NCBI GenBank assembly: GCA_964525935.1
Contig: CAZGJZ010000001.1
Location: 186,001-250,000, forward strand
Direction: 5' to 3'
Length of the DNA: 64,000 nucleotides
From: UBA2377 sp964525935
GTDB lineage: Bacteria > Verrucomicrobiota > Verrucomicrobiia > Opitutales > Opitutaceae
Both the position numbers and the translations under genes were made by a program. Positions within the stretch are counted from its first letter, which is position 1; each line of letters begins with the position of its first letter. Under the pieces are notes generated by a model. It saw only the letters and a program-made list of their open reading frames with translations. It made no database searches and was not told the DNA's origin. Shown in pieces: positions 51,848 through 61,093 of this stretch.

Positions 51848-52630
51848 ATGAAAGCCCCGATCTGCGAGTTTCTGAGCGCCGGCGAAGTGCAGCCCTATGC
51901 GGAATGGCACATGCCGAGCCACAGCCATCGCATCCATGAGCTCATCGTGGTGTTAAGCGGGCGGATGACCTTGAAAACCCCGGGGGAAACCGTGCAGGGC
52001 GAGGCGGGTGACCTGCTGTTTTATCACGCCGGGGTCGCGCACGAGGAGACCTCGGATCCGGGGGATCCGGTGAACACGTTCTTCATCGCCTTCAAGGCGG
52101 ATGCGCCGCTGGTGGCGAATGTTGCCCTGCGCACGCGTGACGCGGATGCGCGCGTCCGGCAGATGGTGACATGGCTGTTGCGCGATCACCGTGCGGGCGC
52201 CGGCAACGACCGGCTGTCACCGCTGCTTGCCGCGGTGCTGGGCGAGGTGCAGCGGCTGGGTCACTCGCCCCGCGACCCATGGCTGGAAGAAATGCGACAG
52301 CACATGCTGCAAAACCTGGCGCGTTCAATTTACTTGGACGATCTTGCCCGACGCGGGCGCATGAGCAAATTTGCCTTCGTGCGGAAATTCAAGCGCCTCG
52401 GGGGCCGCACGCCGATGCAAGAGCTGCAGCTGATGCGCGTGAACCGTGCGCGGGCGATGATGCTGGCCTCGGGTCTCCCGGTGAAGGCGATCGCGCCGGC
52501 GGTGGGGCTGAATGACGAATACCAGCTGTCGAAACTCTTTCGGCGGCATTTCCATCTTTCGCCCCGGGAATTGCGGACGCGGCTTCCGCGCGATCGGGAG
52601 AGCGCGGCGGGCGTGCGGCGCGCGTCATAG
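51848..52630 (+). CDS. AraC family transcriptional regulator
   Basis: A 260-residue regulator: N-terminal cupin (HMPSHSHRIHELIVVLSG, GDLLFYHAGVAHEETS) and C-terminal HTH pair (YLDDLARRGRMSKFAFVRKF; VKAIAPAVGLNDEYQLSKLF, then HLSPRELR). ATG 51848 preferred to one 36 bases upstream. Divergent from the Gfo/Idh operon and co-directional with the epimerase at 52694, so it probably governs both. Confidence 0.92.
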   Translation: MKAPICEFLSAGEVQPYAEWHMPSHSHRIHELIVVLSGRMTLKTPGETVQGEAGDLLFYHAGVAHEETSDPGDPVNTFFIAFKADAPLVANVALRTRDADARVRQMVTWLLRDHRAGAGNDRLSPLLAAVLGEVQRLGHSPRDPWLEEMRQHMLQNLARSIYLDDLARRGRMSKFAFVRKFKRLGGRTPMQELQLMRVNRARAMMLASGLPVKAIAPAVGLNDEYQLSKLFRRHFHLSPRELRTRLPRDRESAAGVRRAS

Positions 52631-52693
52631 ATTGTATCCGAGTGGACAACGCCCGGTTAGCCGCCATCGTCGCCGGGACCCCAATCCCCTGAA

Positions 52694-53581
52694 ATGAGCA
52701 CTGTCGCCAAAACCCGCACCGGTGGTTTTTCCATCGGGCTCCGCCTGACCGGCCCACTCGCCGACCGACCCGTGGAGGAGACCGCCGCCTGGGCGCGCGC
52801 GGAAGGTTTTGGGTGCGTGGATATTTTTGCGAAGCAGCGCAGCACCGTGGGCGCATGGGCAAAGGGCGGCGTCCCGGTGGGCACGCTCGATCTTTTTGGC
52901 AACGAGTGGACGGGCATGCTTTCGGCGGACGCGGGCAAGCGGAACGAGACGGTGGCGCTCGCGATCCAGGCGATCCGGGCGAGTGCGGCGGCCGGGGCGA
53001 AATTGCTCTTCGGGGTGATGCTCGCCGAGAACGTGAATCTGCCCCGCAAGGAAACCTTCGGCTACATGGTGGAAACCTACGGCCAGATCCGCGACGTGCT
53101 GAAGGAGACCGGCCTCAAATACGCCATCGAAGGCTGGCCGGGCTGCAACGCACATTGCTGCACGCCGGAATCGTATCGCGCGTTTCTGCGCGAGATGAAT
53201 TCGCCGCACTTCGGCATCAATTACGATCCGTCGCACCTTCTTCGCATGGGCATCGATCCGTTGCGCTTCATCAAGGAATTCGCCCCGCACGTGCTGCATG
53301 TGCATGGCAAGGATACGATCATCGACGCCGAGCGGCTCTATAATTTTGGTTCCGAGCAGGCGGGCACTTTTGGCGACGCACTGCCGTGGGGCGGCTGGTT
53401 CTGGCGCTACACGATCCCCGGCCGCGGTCGCGCGCCGTGGACACCGTTGCTCACCGAGCTGGCGGCGGCCGGCTACAAGGGATTTGTCTCCATCGAACTC
53501 GAGGACGGCGACTTCAACGGCACGCCCGAGGGCGAACGCCGCGGTTTCCTGGCTGCGCGCGATTTCCTGAAAACCGTCTAA
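52694..53581 (+). CDS. Sugar phosphate isomerase/epimerase family protein
   Basis: A 295-residue AP-endonuclease-2-like TIM barrel. Candidate metal residues: Glu in YAIEGWPGCNAH, Asp and His in GINYDPSHLLRM, His in VLHVHGKD, and Glu in FVSIELEDGDFN. Different subgroup from the epimerase at 48629. Starts 63 bases after the AraC gene and ends 5 bases before the GH32-like gene, so the two are coupled. Substrate unknown. Confidence 0.88.
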   Translation: MSTVAKTRTGGFSIGLRLTGPLADRPVEETAAWARAEGFGCVDIFAKQRSTVGAWAKGGVPVGTLDLFGNEWTGMLSADAGKRNETVALAIQAIRASAAAGAKLLFGVMLAENVNLPRKETFGYMVETYGQIRDVLKETGLKYAIEGWPGCNAHCCTPESYRAFLREMNSPHFGINYDPSHLLRMGIDPLRFIKEFAPHVLHVHGKDTIIDAERLYNFGSEQAGTFGDALPWGGWFWRYTIPGRGRAPWTPLLTELAAAGYKGFVSIELEDGDFNGTPEGERRGFLAARDFLKTV

Positions 53582-53586
53582 TCGCC

Positions 53587-55014
53587 GTGGCGGCGGTCCA
53601 AACAGTCTGGCAGGCGGGTGACGCCAGTCTGCCCGAGGCGTGGCCCGACGCGACGAAGACGATGACGCTACTCGTTCGCGTCAAAAATCTCCGAGCGGTG
53701 GGCGATCTCGCCGTGTGGCATGACGCGGAGGGAAAACCTGTGGCCCGCTTGTTCGTCGTCGAGGACGCGGGAAAACATCCAGCGCTGCTTTGCTTCGAAC
53801 TCGCGTTTGCCTTCAACCCTGTGCCGCTCCGGCTCTCGGCGCCAACGGCGCGTCTCGGTGCCGGGCAAGCGCATCGGATCGTGGTGCGCCATCTCGGCTA
53901 CCGACTGGAGTTGTTCATTGATGGCGTGCTCGTGGATGAAGACTGGCCGGTGGGACTGATGCGACCGGCGAGGGGCGTGGCTTCGATCGCGAGCGGCGTG
54001 GTGGAGCATCTGTCGTGGTGGAGTCGCGCGCTCGACGATGATGAGGTGCAGGTCGCGTCTGGCGGGCGCGAGGGCCTCGCCGCGCGCGAGGATCGTTACC
54101 TGGGCGCGATGACGCCCCTTGGCCAATACTGGCGGCCGCGCGGCTTCGATGTGAACGTCGGCGACTGCATGCCGTTTTTTGATGAGAGCTCCGGCCAGTT
54201 TCATTTGTTCTATCTCTTCGACCGCCGGCATGGCGCGAGCATGTGGGGTTGCGGCGCGCACCAGTGGGCGCATGCCACGACCACGGACCTCGTGCACTGG
54301 GAACACCATCCGCTGGCGCTGGCGATTGACGGCGACCTGACGGGCTCGATTTGCACGGGATCGGTGTTTTCCCATGCCGGGATTTTTTATGCTTTCTACG
54401 CGGTGCGCATGGCCGACCGCACCCCGGCGCCCCTGTGCGTCGCGACGAGTCGCGACGGCGTGCACTTCGTGAAAGCCCCGCCGCTCATGCGCCTGGCGGC
54501 GCCGTATGATAGTCAGGCGAGTCGCGATCCGGTGGTTTTTCGCGACGCGGCGACGGGACTTTTTCACATGCTCGCCACGACGGCACTCGCCGATCCGGCG
54601 CAACCCGGAGCGTGGACCGGCTGTCTTGCGTGGTTCGTGTCGCGCGACCTCGAGCATTGGGAGCAGCGCGAGCCGTTCTACGTGCCGGGCGGCGCGGATC
54701 ATCCGGAGTGCCCGGATTATTTCGAGTGGAACGGCTGGTATTACCTGCTTTTCAGCCTGCAAGGCATCGCGCGCTACCGGATGTCGCGCCAGCCTTTTGG
54801 GCCCTGGCAACAACCGCCGGTCGATACTTTGGACGGTCCGAAGATGCGCGTCATGAAGACAGCCGCGTTCCATGGCAATCGCCGGATCGGTGCCGTCTTC
54901 GTGGCCGACACTGCCGACGGTTACGCCGGTGCCGTTGTTTTCCGTGAACTGGTCCAGCACCCCGACGGCACCCTGACCACGCAGTGGCCGGTGGAGATGG
55001 CGCCGCGCAAATAA
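53587..55014 (+). CDS. GH32/GH43-like five-bladed β-propeller hydrolase with N-terminal LamG-like domain
   Basis: A 475-residue protein, starting at GTG 53587 five bases after the epimerase stop (no nearby ATG). Residues about 1-150 look like a concanavalin/LamG sandwich (HRIVVRHLGYRLELFIDG). Then a GH32-like propeller: NVGDCMPFFDESSGQFHLFYL (in place of the NDPNG motif), WAHATTTDLVHWEHHPLAL, ASRDPVVF (RDP motif) and ECPDYFEW (EC motif with acid/base Glu). GH32 enzymes hydrolyse fructans or sucrose; a ketose 3-epimerase nearby fits fructose handling. No signal peptide. Confidence 0.8.
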   Translation: MAAVQTVWQAGDASLPEAWPDATKTMTLLVRVKNLRAVGDLAVWHDAEGKPVARLFVVEDAGKHPALLCFELAFAFNPVPLRLSAPTARLGAGQAHRIVVRHLGYRLELFIDGVLVDEDWPVGLMRPARGVASIASGVVEHLSWWSRALDDDEVQVASGGREGLAAREDRYLGAMTPLGQYWRPRGFDVNVGDCMPFFDESSGQFHLFYLFDRRHGASMWGCGAHQWAHATTTDLVHWEHHPLALAIDGDLTGSICTGSVFSHAGIFYAFYAVRMADRTPAPLCVATSRDGVHFVKAPPLMRLAAPYDSQASRDPVVFRDAATGLFHMLATTALADPAQPGAWTGCLAWFVSRDLEHWEQREPFYVPGGADHPECPDYFEWNGWYYLLFSLQGIARYRMSRQPFGPWQQPPVDTLDGPKMRVMKTAAFHGNRRIGAVFVADTADGYAGAVVFRELVQHPDGTLTTQWPVEMAPRK

Positions 55015-55033
55015 CCTGAATGGCTTGGTCGGC

Positions 55034-57127
55034 TCAGACGGCGGGCTTGCCGTGGAGGGCCCGGCCCCAGCGCTCGAGCACGGCGCGGATTTCTTCCACA
55101 CGCACCGGCTTGGTGATGTAGTCGTCCATCCCGGCCGCCATACAAAGTTCGCGGTCGCCCTGCATCGCATTGCTGGTCACCGCGACGAGGCGGGGGCGGC
55201 GGGCTTCGTTGTGCGCCCAGAGCGCGCGAAGCCGGCGGGCGGCTTCGTAGCCGTCCATCTCCGGCATCTGCACGTCGAGGAAGATGATATCGTAGTTTTG
55301 GAGCTGGGAAGCTTGGATCGCCTCGGCGCCATTGCCCACGGCATCCGACGCATAGCCCAGGCGCTTGAGGATCATTTGCGCGACCTGCTGGTTGACCGCG
55401 TTGTCATCGGCCACGAGCAAGTGAAGCGGCAGTTCCTCGGAGAGCGGCGGGCCAAAAATCGAGGCGGCGGGCACGCGCTTGGCGGAGGTCGATTTTTCCG
55501 CGAGGCTGAGGGTGAGCACTTCCAGCAGGGCGTGGGGGCGGATCGGCTTGATGACCACGCCGGTGGCCCCGAGCGCCTCGGCCTCGCCCGGCCGGTAACG
55601 CTTGGCGGAAAGCAGGAGGATCTGCGCGCCGTTGGCGCCGGGCAGGCCTTTCCACCGGGCGAGCAGCGTGGAGTCCGGTCCGCCGATCAACCGGGCCTCG
55701 ATCAGGATGAGGTCGGGACGGAATTGGCCGGCATCGAGGATGGCCCGGGCCTCATGCACGTTGGCCACGGCGTTCAGTTCCACGCCCCAAAGGCTGGTGA
55801 ACGACGCAATCACCTCGCGCTGGGCCGCGCTGCCTTCGACCAACAGGATGCGCTTGCCGCGGATGGCGGGCTGGCTTGGCCGCCACGCGGGGATGAACTT
55901 TTCCTCGCTGCGCACGACGATGGTGAAGTGGAACTTTGAACCTTTTCCTTCCTCGCTTTCCAACCACATGCGTCCGCCCATGAACTCGGCCAGCCGCTTG
56001 CTGATGGCGAGCCCCAGGCCGGTCCCGCCGTAATGGCGCGTGGTCGAACTGTCGACCTGGCTGAACGATTTGAAGAGCCGGTCCTGTTTTTCCGGAGGAA
56101 TGCCGATGCCGGTGTCGGTCACGACAAAATGCAACCCGAGCTCCCCCGTCTTTGCCTCCGGGTCGTGCTTGATGGTCAGCACCACTTCGCCGCGCGCGGT
56201 GAACTTGATGGCATTGCCGAGGAGATTGACCAGCACCTGGCGGAGGCGGGTGACATCCCCGATGACGATGGAAGGCACGTCCGGGGCGATGAGCAGGACC
56301 AGGTCCAGGCCCTTGTCGGCCGCCTTGAGCGCGAGGAGTTCCATGGCTTCCTCGGCGCATTGCCGGATATCAAAGGGGTGGGCTTCGATGTCGACCTTGC
56401 CGGACTCGATCTTGGAGAAATCGAGCACGTCATTGATGATCGTCAGCAGCCCTTCGCCGGAACTGCGGATCATGCCGAGGAACTCCCGCTGGTCGCGGGT
56501 CAGCTCGGTGTCGAAAAGCAGCGTGGTCATGCCGATCACGCCATTCATCGGCGTGCGGATCTCGTGGCTCATCCGGGCGAGGAACTCGGACTTGGCATTG
56601 GTGGCCTCGACGAGCTTCTGGTTGAGCGAGATGAGGGTGGTGTTGCTCTCCACCAACTGTTGCTGGCTTTCCCGCAGGGCGCGGTAGGCCTCGTCCCGCT
56701 GGAGTTGGTGCAGATAAGCCTTGGCGTGGTGGCGGATGCGGGCGAGCAGCTCGATCTTGTCGGGGAGCTTGACCAGGTAGTCGTTGGCACCGCCGGCGAA
56801 GGCCTCGCTCTTGGTCACCGGCTCCTCTTTTGAAGAGAGAACGATAACCGGAATCTCCCGCGTGGCCGGCTGGGCGCGATACTGGCGGACGAGGCTCATG
56901 CCATCGATGCCGGGCATGATCAAATCCTGCAGGATAACGAAGGGCCGCAACTGCGCGACCAAGGCGGGTGCCTCGGCGGGATTCGAGCAAAAGTGAAAAT
57001 CGATGTCCGGCTGGTTGGCGAGCGCGCGGCGGACGGCCTCGCCGACGATGGCTTGATCATCGACCAGCAGCACCAGGATAGTGAAATGGTCGTCCGAGAG
57101 CGGGGGGATGGACGGTAAACGAGGCAT
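55034..57127 (-). CDS. WspR-type receiver fused to a hybrid histidine kinase
   Basis: A 697-residue soluble protein: REC1 (about 17-135, phospho-Asp D68), a helical stalk with QRDEAYRALRESQQQLVES, HisKA with H188 in SHEIRTPMNG, HATPase (about 285-405; N box NLLGNAIKF, DTGIGI, GGTGLGLAI), a middle pseudo-receiver (about 425-540, Glu at 477, pocket acid pair lost: LLVEGS), and an intact C-terminal REC3 (D618 in IIFLDVQMPEMDG). REC1 and stalk resemble WspR closely (DQAIVGEAVRRAL, DIDFHFCSNP, GANDYLVKLPD), but no GGDEF domain follows. Last gene of the operon, 16 bases after wspF. WspE presumably phosphorylates REC1; the output partner is not in the window. Confidence 0.92.
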   Translation of the reverse strand: MPRLPSIPPLSDDHFTILVLLVDDQAIVGEAVRRALANQPDIDFHFCSNPAEAPALVAQLRPFVILQDLIMPGIDGMSLVRQYRAQPATREIPVIVLSSKEEPVTKSEAFAGGANDYLVKLPDKIELLARIRHHAKAYLHQLQRDEAYRALRESQQQLVESNTTLISLNQKLVEATNAKSEFLARMSHEIRTPMNGVIGMTTLLFDTELTRDQREFLGMIRSSGEGLLTIINDVLDFSKIESGKVDIEAHPFDIRQCAEEAMELLALKAADKGLDLVLLIAPDVPSIVIGDVTRLRQVLVNLLGNAIKFTARGEVVLTIKHDPEAKTGELGLHFVVTDTGIGIPPEKQDRLFKSFSQVDSSTTRHYGGTGLGLAISKRLAEFMGGRMWLESEEGKGSKFHFTIVVRSEEKFIPAWRPSQPAIRGKRILLVEGSAAQREVIASFTSLWGVELNAVANVHEARAILDAGQFRPDLILIEARLIGGPDSTLLARWKGLPGANGAQILLLSAKRYRPGEAEALGATGVVIKPIRPHALLEVLTLSLAEKSTSAKRVPAASIFGPPLSEELPLHLLVADDNAVNQQVAQMILKRLGYASDAVGNGAEAIQASQLQNYDIIFLDVQMPEMDGYEAARRLRALWAHNEARRPRLVAVTSNAMQGDRELCMAAGMDDYITKPVRVEEIRAVLERWGRALHGKPAV

Positions 57128-57143
57128 GCCGAGGAAGTGAGGA

Positions 57144-58166
57144 TTACTTATATTCAGGTGAAAAAATGCGAAGCAAGCGCGGAGCGATCCGGGCTAGGGC
57201 CAGGACCTCAGTGGCGGCATCCAGGGAGACGGCGGCCTTGGGCATGCCGTAGACGGCGCAGGATTGCGCGTCCTGTGCAATCGTATGATGCCCCTGATTG
57301 CGCAAGGTCTTGAGACCGAGGGCGCCGTCGCGACCCATGCCGGTGAGCAACACGCCCACGACCGGGCCGGACCAGAACTGCATGACGCTTTGGAAAAACA
57401 CATCCACCGAAGGCCGGTAAATATACGTGCGCGGATCCGGCGTGTAGGCAAACTGGTGGGCGGATTGCAGGCACAGATGATCGTTGGTGCCCGCTACCCA
57501 GACGACGCCCGGTTCGGGCCGGTCGCCCTCCTTGACCAATCGCACGGGCAGCGCCGAGGATCGCCCCAGCCATTCCACCAACCCGGAGGCAAATTGCCGG
57601 TCGATGTGCTGCACGATGACCACCGCAGCCTTAAAATCGCGGGGCAATCCGCCCACGATCTCGGCGAGCGCCGCGGGACCGCCCGCGGATGCGCCGATTG
57701 CCACCAGCGGCGTGCCGGTTTTGATGCGGGCTTTGCGGCGCGCGGCGGGCGGAAAAGGCGAGGCGCTGTTTGTGCTAGTTATCTCTTCGATGAGATCGAT
57801 CTTGGCCAGCAAGGTCGCCGCAGCGGCGCGAGGGTCGCCCGAGCCGAGCGCGGGCGTTTCCACGGCATCAACGGCTCCGTGGCCCATGGCTTCGAAGACC
57901 CGCGTGGCGTTGGAGCCAATGCTGGCCGTCACGATCAGAATCGCGCAGGGCGTGCGGCCCATGATTCGTTTTGTCGCCTCCACGCCGTCCATCACGGGCA
58001 TGATGAGATCCATGAGGATGAGATCCGGCGTGAGCCGGGCGCATTGCTCCACGGCCTCGGCGCCATTGGCCGCGAGCCAGACCACTTTGTGGCCGGGCTG
58101 CAGGGCGATGGCGCGGCGCAGCGCCTCCACGGCCAGCGGGCGGTCGTTGACGATGGCGATTCTCAT
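57144..58166 (-). CDS. wspF: CheB-type methylesterase, WspF-like
   Basis: A 340-residue chemotaxis-type protein-glutamate methylesterase with N-terminal REC (D53 in LILMDLIMPVMDG) and C-terminal CheB domain (catalytic IGASAGGPAAL Ser, VQHIDRQFASG His, TGMGRDGALG Asp). It removes methyl groups from the WspA-type receptor to reset the array. Its start overlaps the wspE stop by 4 bases (ATGA). Confidence 0.94.
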   Translation of the reverse strand: MRIAIVNDRPLAVEALRRAIALQPGHKVVWLAANGAEAVEQCARLTPDLILMDLIMPVMDGVEATKRIMGRTPCAILIVTASIGSNATRVFEAMGHGAVDAVETPALGSGDPRAAAATLLAKIDLIEEITSTNSASPFPPAARRKARIKTGTPLVAIGASAGGPAALAEIVGGLPRDFKAAVVIVQHIDRQFASGLVEWLGRSSALPVRLVKEGDRPEPGVVWVAGTNDHLCLQSAHQFAYTPDPRTYIYRPSVDVFFQSVMQFWSGPVVGVLLTGMGRDGALGLKTLRNQGHHTIAQDAQSCAVYGMPKAAVSLDAATEVLALARIAPRLLRIFSPEYK

Positions 58167-60400
58167 TCCTGCCCTTTCCCGATGAGGTCGGCCACGGCCT
58201 CGAGGAGCTTCTCGTCGCGAAAGCTGCCCTTCGTGAGATAATAATCCGCACCGGCTTCCAGGCCGCGGCGGCGGTCCTCCTCGCGCTCCTTGTAGGAAAC
58301 GATCATGACCGGCGTGGCCTTGAGGGCGGGATCTTTTTTGATGAGTGAAACCAGTTCGAAGCCATCCATGCGCGGCATATCGATGTCGCTGATCACGAGG
58401 TCAAAGTGTCCGGTGCGCACCGCGTTCCAGCCATCCATGCCATCGACTGCGGCCTCGACCACGTAGCCGCGGCTGGTGAGCAGCTTGCGCTCGACCTCGC
58501 GCACGGTCAGCGAGTCGTCCACAATCAACACGCGCTTGCGCGGGGTGGCGTCCGCGGCGGCGGTGTCGCCGGCTTGGACGAGTTGGGCGGTGCCCACGAT
58601 TTTTCCGACGGAGTTGATCACGTCCTCGACATCGACGATCAGGACCGGGGCGCCGTCTTCCATCAGCGCGCCGGCGGCGATGTCCTTGATCTTGCCGAGG
58701 CGGGGATCGAGTGGCTGGACCACCATCTCGCGTTCGCCGAGGAAGCGCTCGACGACCAAGCCATAGGTCTCGTTGGCCGTGCCCAGCACGAGGACGGACA
58801 ACTGGTCGCCGGCAATTTTGACTTCCTTGGCGTCGAAGACCTGGCTCGCCAGCACCAGCCCGGTCGGCCGGCCATCGAGATCGAAATGCTGCCGGCCTTC
58901 GATGCGGCCGATTTTATCGCGGGACAATTTCAGCGTCCGGATGATGCGCGCCAGCGGAAAGGCGTAGGGCTCGCCGCCAATCTCCGCGAGCAGGGTGCGG
59001 ACGACCGACAGCGTCAGCGGCAATTGCAGGAGAAAGCGCGTCCCTTGCCCGGGCTGGGTGGTGATGCGCAGGGTGCCGCGCACGGCCTTGGTCATCGCGT
59101 GCACCGCATCGAGCCCGACGCCGCGGCCGGAGATTTCGGTGACGACTTCCTTCAGCGTGAATCCAGGCAGGAGGAGGAATTCCAGCAATTCGGCTTCACT
59201 CAATTTTTGCGCGCTCGCATCGTCAGTGAGTTTGCGGGCGCGCACGACGGCGCGGATACGCTCGACATCGATGCCTTGGCCGTCGTCCGAGACACTGATC
59301 ATCAACATGCCGGCGTGATGCTGCGCTTCCAGGCGGATGACGGCTTCGGCGGGTTTGCCCGCGGCCAGGCGCCCGGCGGGCGACTCGATGCCGTGGTCAA
59401 GGGCGTTGCGCAGGAGGTGGCCCAGCGGGGCTTCGAGTTTCTCGAGGATGTCGCGGTCCACCTGCGTGGATTCACCGATGGTCTCCAGCCGGACCGGTTT
59501 GCCGAGCGTGCGCGCCACGTCACGGACCATGCGGGGGAAGCCCTTGATGCCATCGGCGAACGGCTGCATGCGCACGGCGAGCGCTTCGCCATAAAGCCGC
59601 TGCGCGAGATTGGCCGAGCGGCGGTCAAACATCTCGAGCTCGGCGAGTCGCTGCGTCAGAAATTCATGGCACTCCGCCATCCGGCGTCGCGCGCCGGCTT
59701 GGGCGAGAAGGGCGGGATGATCCGGGGTCTGGGCCGCGAGGGCGGCCTGCAGCCGGTCCAGGTCGCGCCCGAGTTCGTTCTGCATGCGCTTGAGCCGCAG
59801 CAGGGAGCTGGCGAACGGTTTCAACCAGCGCGATTCGACCAGCGACTCGCCCGCCAGCGCGAGCAGGCGGTTGAGGTTCTCCGCCGTCACGCGCAAGGCG
59901 CGGTCGGCGCGTTGCACGGCGTCTTTCTCGACGGAGGTCAGTCCGGTCGGGGAATTTTCAGCCGGGAGGGCGGAAGCGTCAGGACTTGGCGTGTCGGTGG
60001 CCGGCACGTTGGCCAGCGCGGTCAGAAATGCATCCACTTCGGGGCGATCCTCGCCGTTCCACCGGTCGATTTCCGCTTCGGGCGTCTGCGCCATGCGGGA
60101 CAGCAAATCCACGCCACGCAGGAGCAGGTCGATGTGCGGTTGGCGCAGCGCGAGCTTTCCCTGCCGCGCGGCATCCAGGCAGTCTTCCATGACGTGTGCG
60201 GTGTCGACGCCGGCGTTCAGGCCGATGATCCGCGCGGCGCCTTTCAGCGAGTGCGCCGCCCGCATGCACGTGTTGAGCGCCTCGACCGCGGCGGGGTCGC
60301 GCTCGAGCACCAGCAGCCCGGCGGTGAGCACTTGCGCCTGGTTTTCCACTTCCACGCGGAAGAGTTCGGCCATCGAAAAATTGCCCAGGTCCCCGCTCAT
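58163..60400 (-). CDS. wspE: CheA-type hybrid histidine kinase, WspE-like
   Basis: A 745-residue kinase: Hpt domain with H50 in AAHSLKGAARIIG, linker, dimer/HATPase region (LRNALDHGIESP, SDDGQGIDVER, GRGVGLDAVHAM), a CheW-like domain, and a C-terminal REC (VLIVDDSLTVREVERKLL, LVISDIDMPRMDGFE). Architecture Hpt-HATPase-CheW-REC equals WspE. It should phosphorylate WspF and the receiver of the terminal hybrid kinase. Overlaps wspD and wspF by 4 bases each. Confidence 0.94.
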   Translation of the reverse strand: MSGDLGNFSMAELFRVEVENQAQVLTAGLLVLERDPAAVEALNTCMRAAHSLKGAARIIGLNAGVDTAHVMEDCLDAARQGKLALRQPHIDLLLRGVDLLSRMAQTPEAEIDRWNGEDRPEVDAFLTALANVPATDTPSPDASALPAENSPTGLTSVEKDAVQRADRALRVTAENLNRLLALAGESLVESRWLKPFASSLLRLKRMQNELGRDLDRLQAALAAQTPDHPALLAQAGARRRMAECHEFLTQRLAELEMFDRRSANLAQRLYGEALAVRMQPFADGIKGFPRMVRDVARTLGKPVRLETIGESTQVDRDILEKLEAPLGHLLRNALDHGIESPAGRLAAGKPAEAVIRLEAQHHAGMLMISVSDDGQGIDVERIRAVVRARKLTDDASAQKLSEAELLEFLLLPGFTLKEVVTEISGRGVGLDAVHAMTKAVRGTLRITTQPGQGTRFLLQLPLTLSVVRTLLAEIGGEPYAFPLARIIRTLKLSRDKIGRIEGRQHFDLDGRPTGLVLASQVFDAKEVKIAGDQLSVLVLGTANETYGLVVERFLGEREMVVQPLDPRLGKIKDIAAGALMEDGAPVLIVDVEDVINSVGKIVGTAQLVQAGDTAAADATPRKRVLIVDDSLTVREVERKLLTSRGYVVEAAVDGMDGWNAVRTGHFDLVISDIDMPRMDGFELVSLIKKDPALKATPVMIVSYKEREEDRRRGLEAGADYYLTKGSFRDEKLLEAVADLIGKGQE

Positions 60401-61092
60401 GCGATGCTCCGGTTGAGGCTGTAGAACAGCAACTCGTCATCGAGGCAGGCCACGGTGTGGTTCTGCCAGACGAGGACGGCCTTGGTGTAGGTGGCGGTGG
60501 CGCGCGCGACGGTGGCCGGAGGCGGCAGGAGTTCGCGTGGATGGTAGCGGTGGGTGCCGCTGACCTCGTCCACGGGCAGCACGAGCCGGCTGCCTTCGCG
60601 GCTGAGCACGAGCAGGCGGCGGATGGCTTTGCGCGCGGAGTCGCTGGCGGCACCTTCGGTTTCATCGAGACCGAGCACGCCGGCGGCCGAGGCGCAGACC
60701 AGCAGTTCGCCGCGGATATTCACCAGCCCGAGGATGGCCTGGTTGCGCCGGTGCGGCAGCGAATGGATCGGGCGCAGCGTGGCGACTTCGAGGAAAACGC
60801 TCATCGGCAGTGCGAGCCATTCGGCGCCGATGCGGAAGATCACGACGGCATGCAGGCCGGCCTCCTTTTGCTCCACCGGCCGGGAGAAATGCTCCGTCCA
60901 GCGGGCGAGGTGGTCCGGCGGCAATTCGCGGTCAAGCAGCGTGGCCACGGCGGTGGCATGGACCGGGCAGTTGCGGCAATGCAGGTGCTGCTTCAGCTCA
61001 GGGCAGGAGTGATCCCCGCGGACGCCGATGCGGTTCCAGCAGTCGTCGAGCCGGAGCGGGGCGGGGGAGGTGGATTGATCGGCGGCGGACAT
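60397..61092 (-). CDS. wspD: CheW-type coupling protein, WspD-like
   Basis: A 231-residue CheW protein whose N-terminal extension carries the WspD signature DDCWNRIGVRGDHSC then HCRNCPVHA (Cys 18, 30, 39 and 42), a probable zinc or redox motif. The CheW domain follows (AEWLALPMSVFLEV, ILGLVNIRGELLVC). It couples the receptor to WspE. Located between the CheR- and CheA-type genes, as in Wsp operons; overlaps wspE by 4 bases. Confidence 0.93.
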   Translation of the reverse strand: MSAADQSTSPAPLRLDDCWNRIGVRGDHSCPELKQHLHCRNCPVHATAVATLLDRELPPDHLARWTEHFSRPVEQKEAGLHAVVIFRIGAEWLALPMSVFLEVATLRPIHSLPHRRNQAILGLVNIRGELLVCASAAGVLGLDETEGAASDSARKAIRRLLVLSREGSRLVLPVDEVSGTHRYHPRELLPPPATVARATATYTKAVLVWQNHTVACLDDELLFYSLNRSIA

Positions 61093-61093
61093 G

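Noticed and set aside
58406..60424. 672-codon open frame on the plus strand across wspE
   Set aside because: Antisense shadow of a clearly recognised CheA; low-complexity Ala/Gly/Arg composition and no start context.
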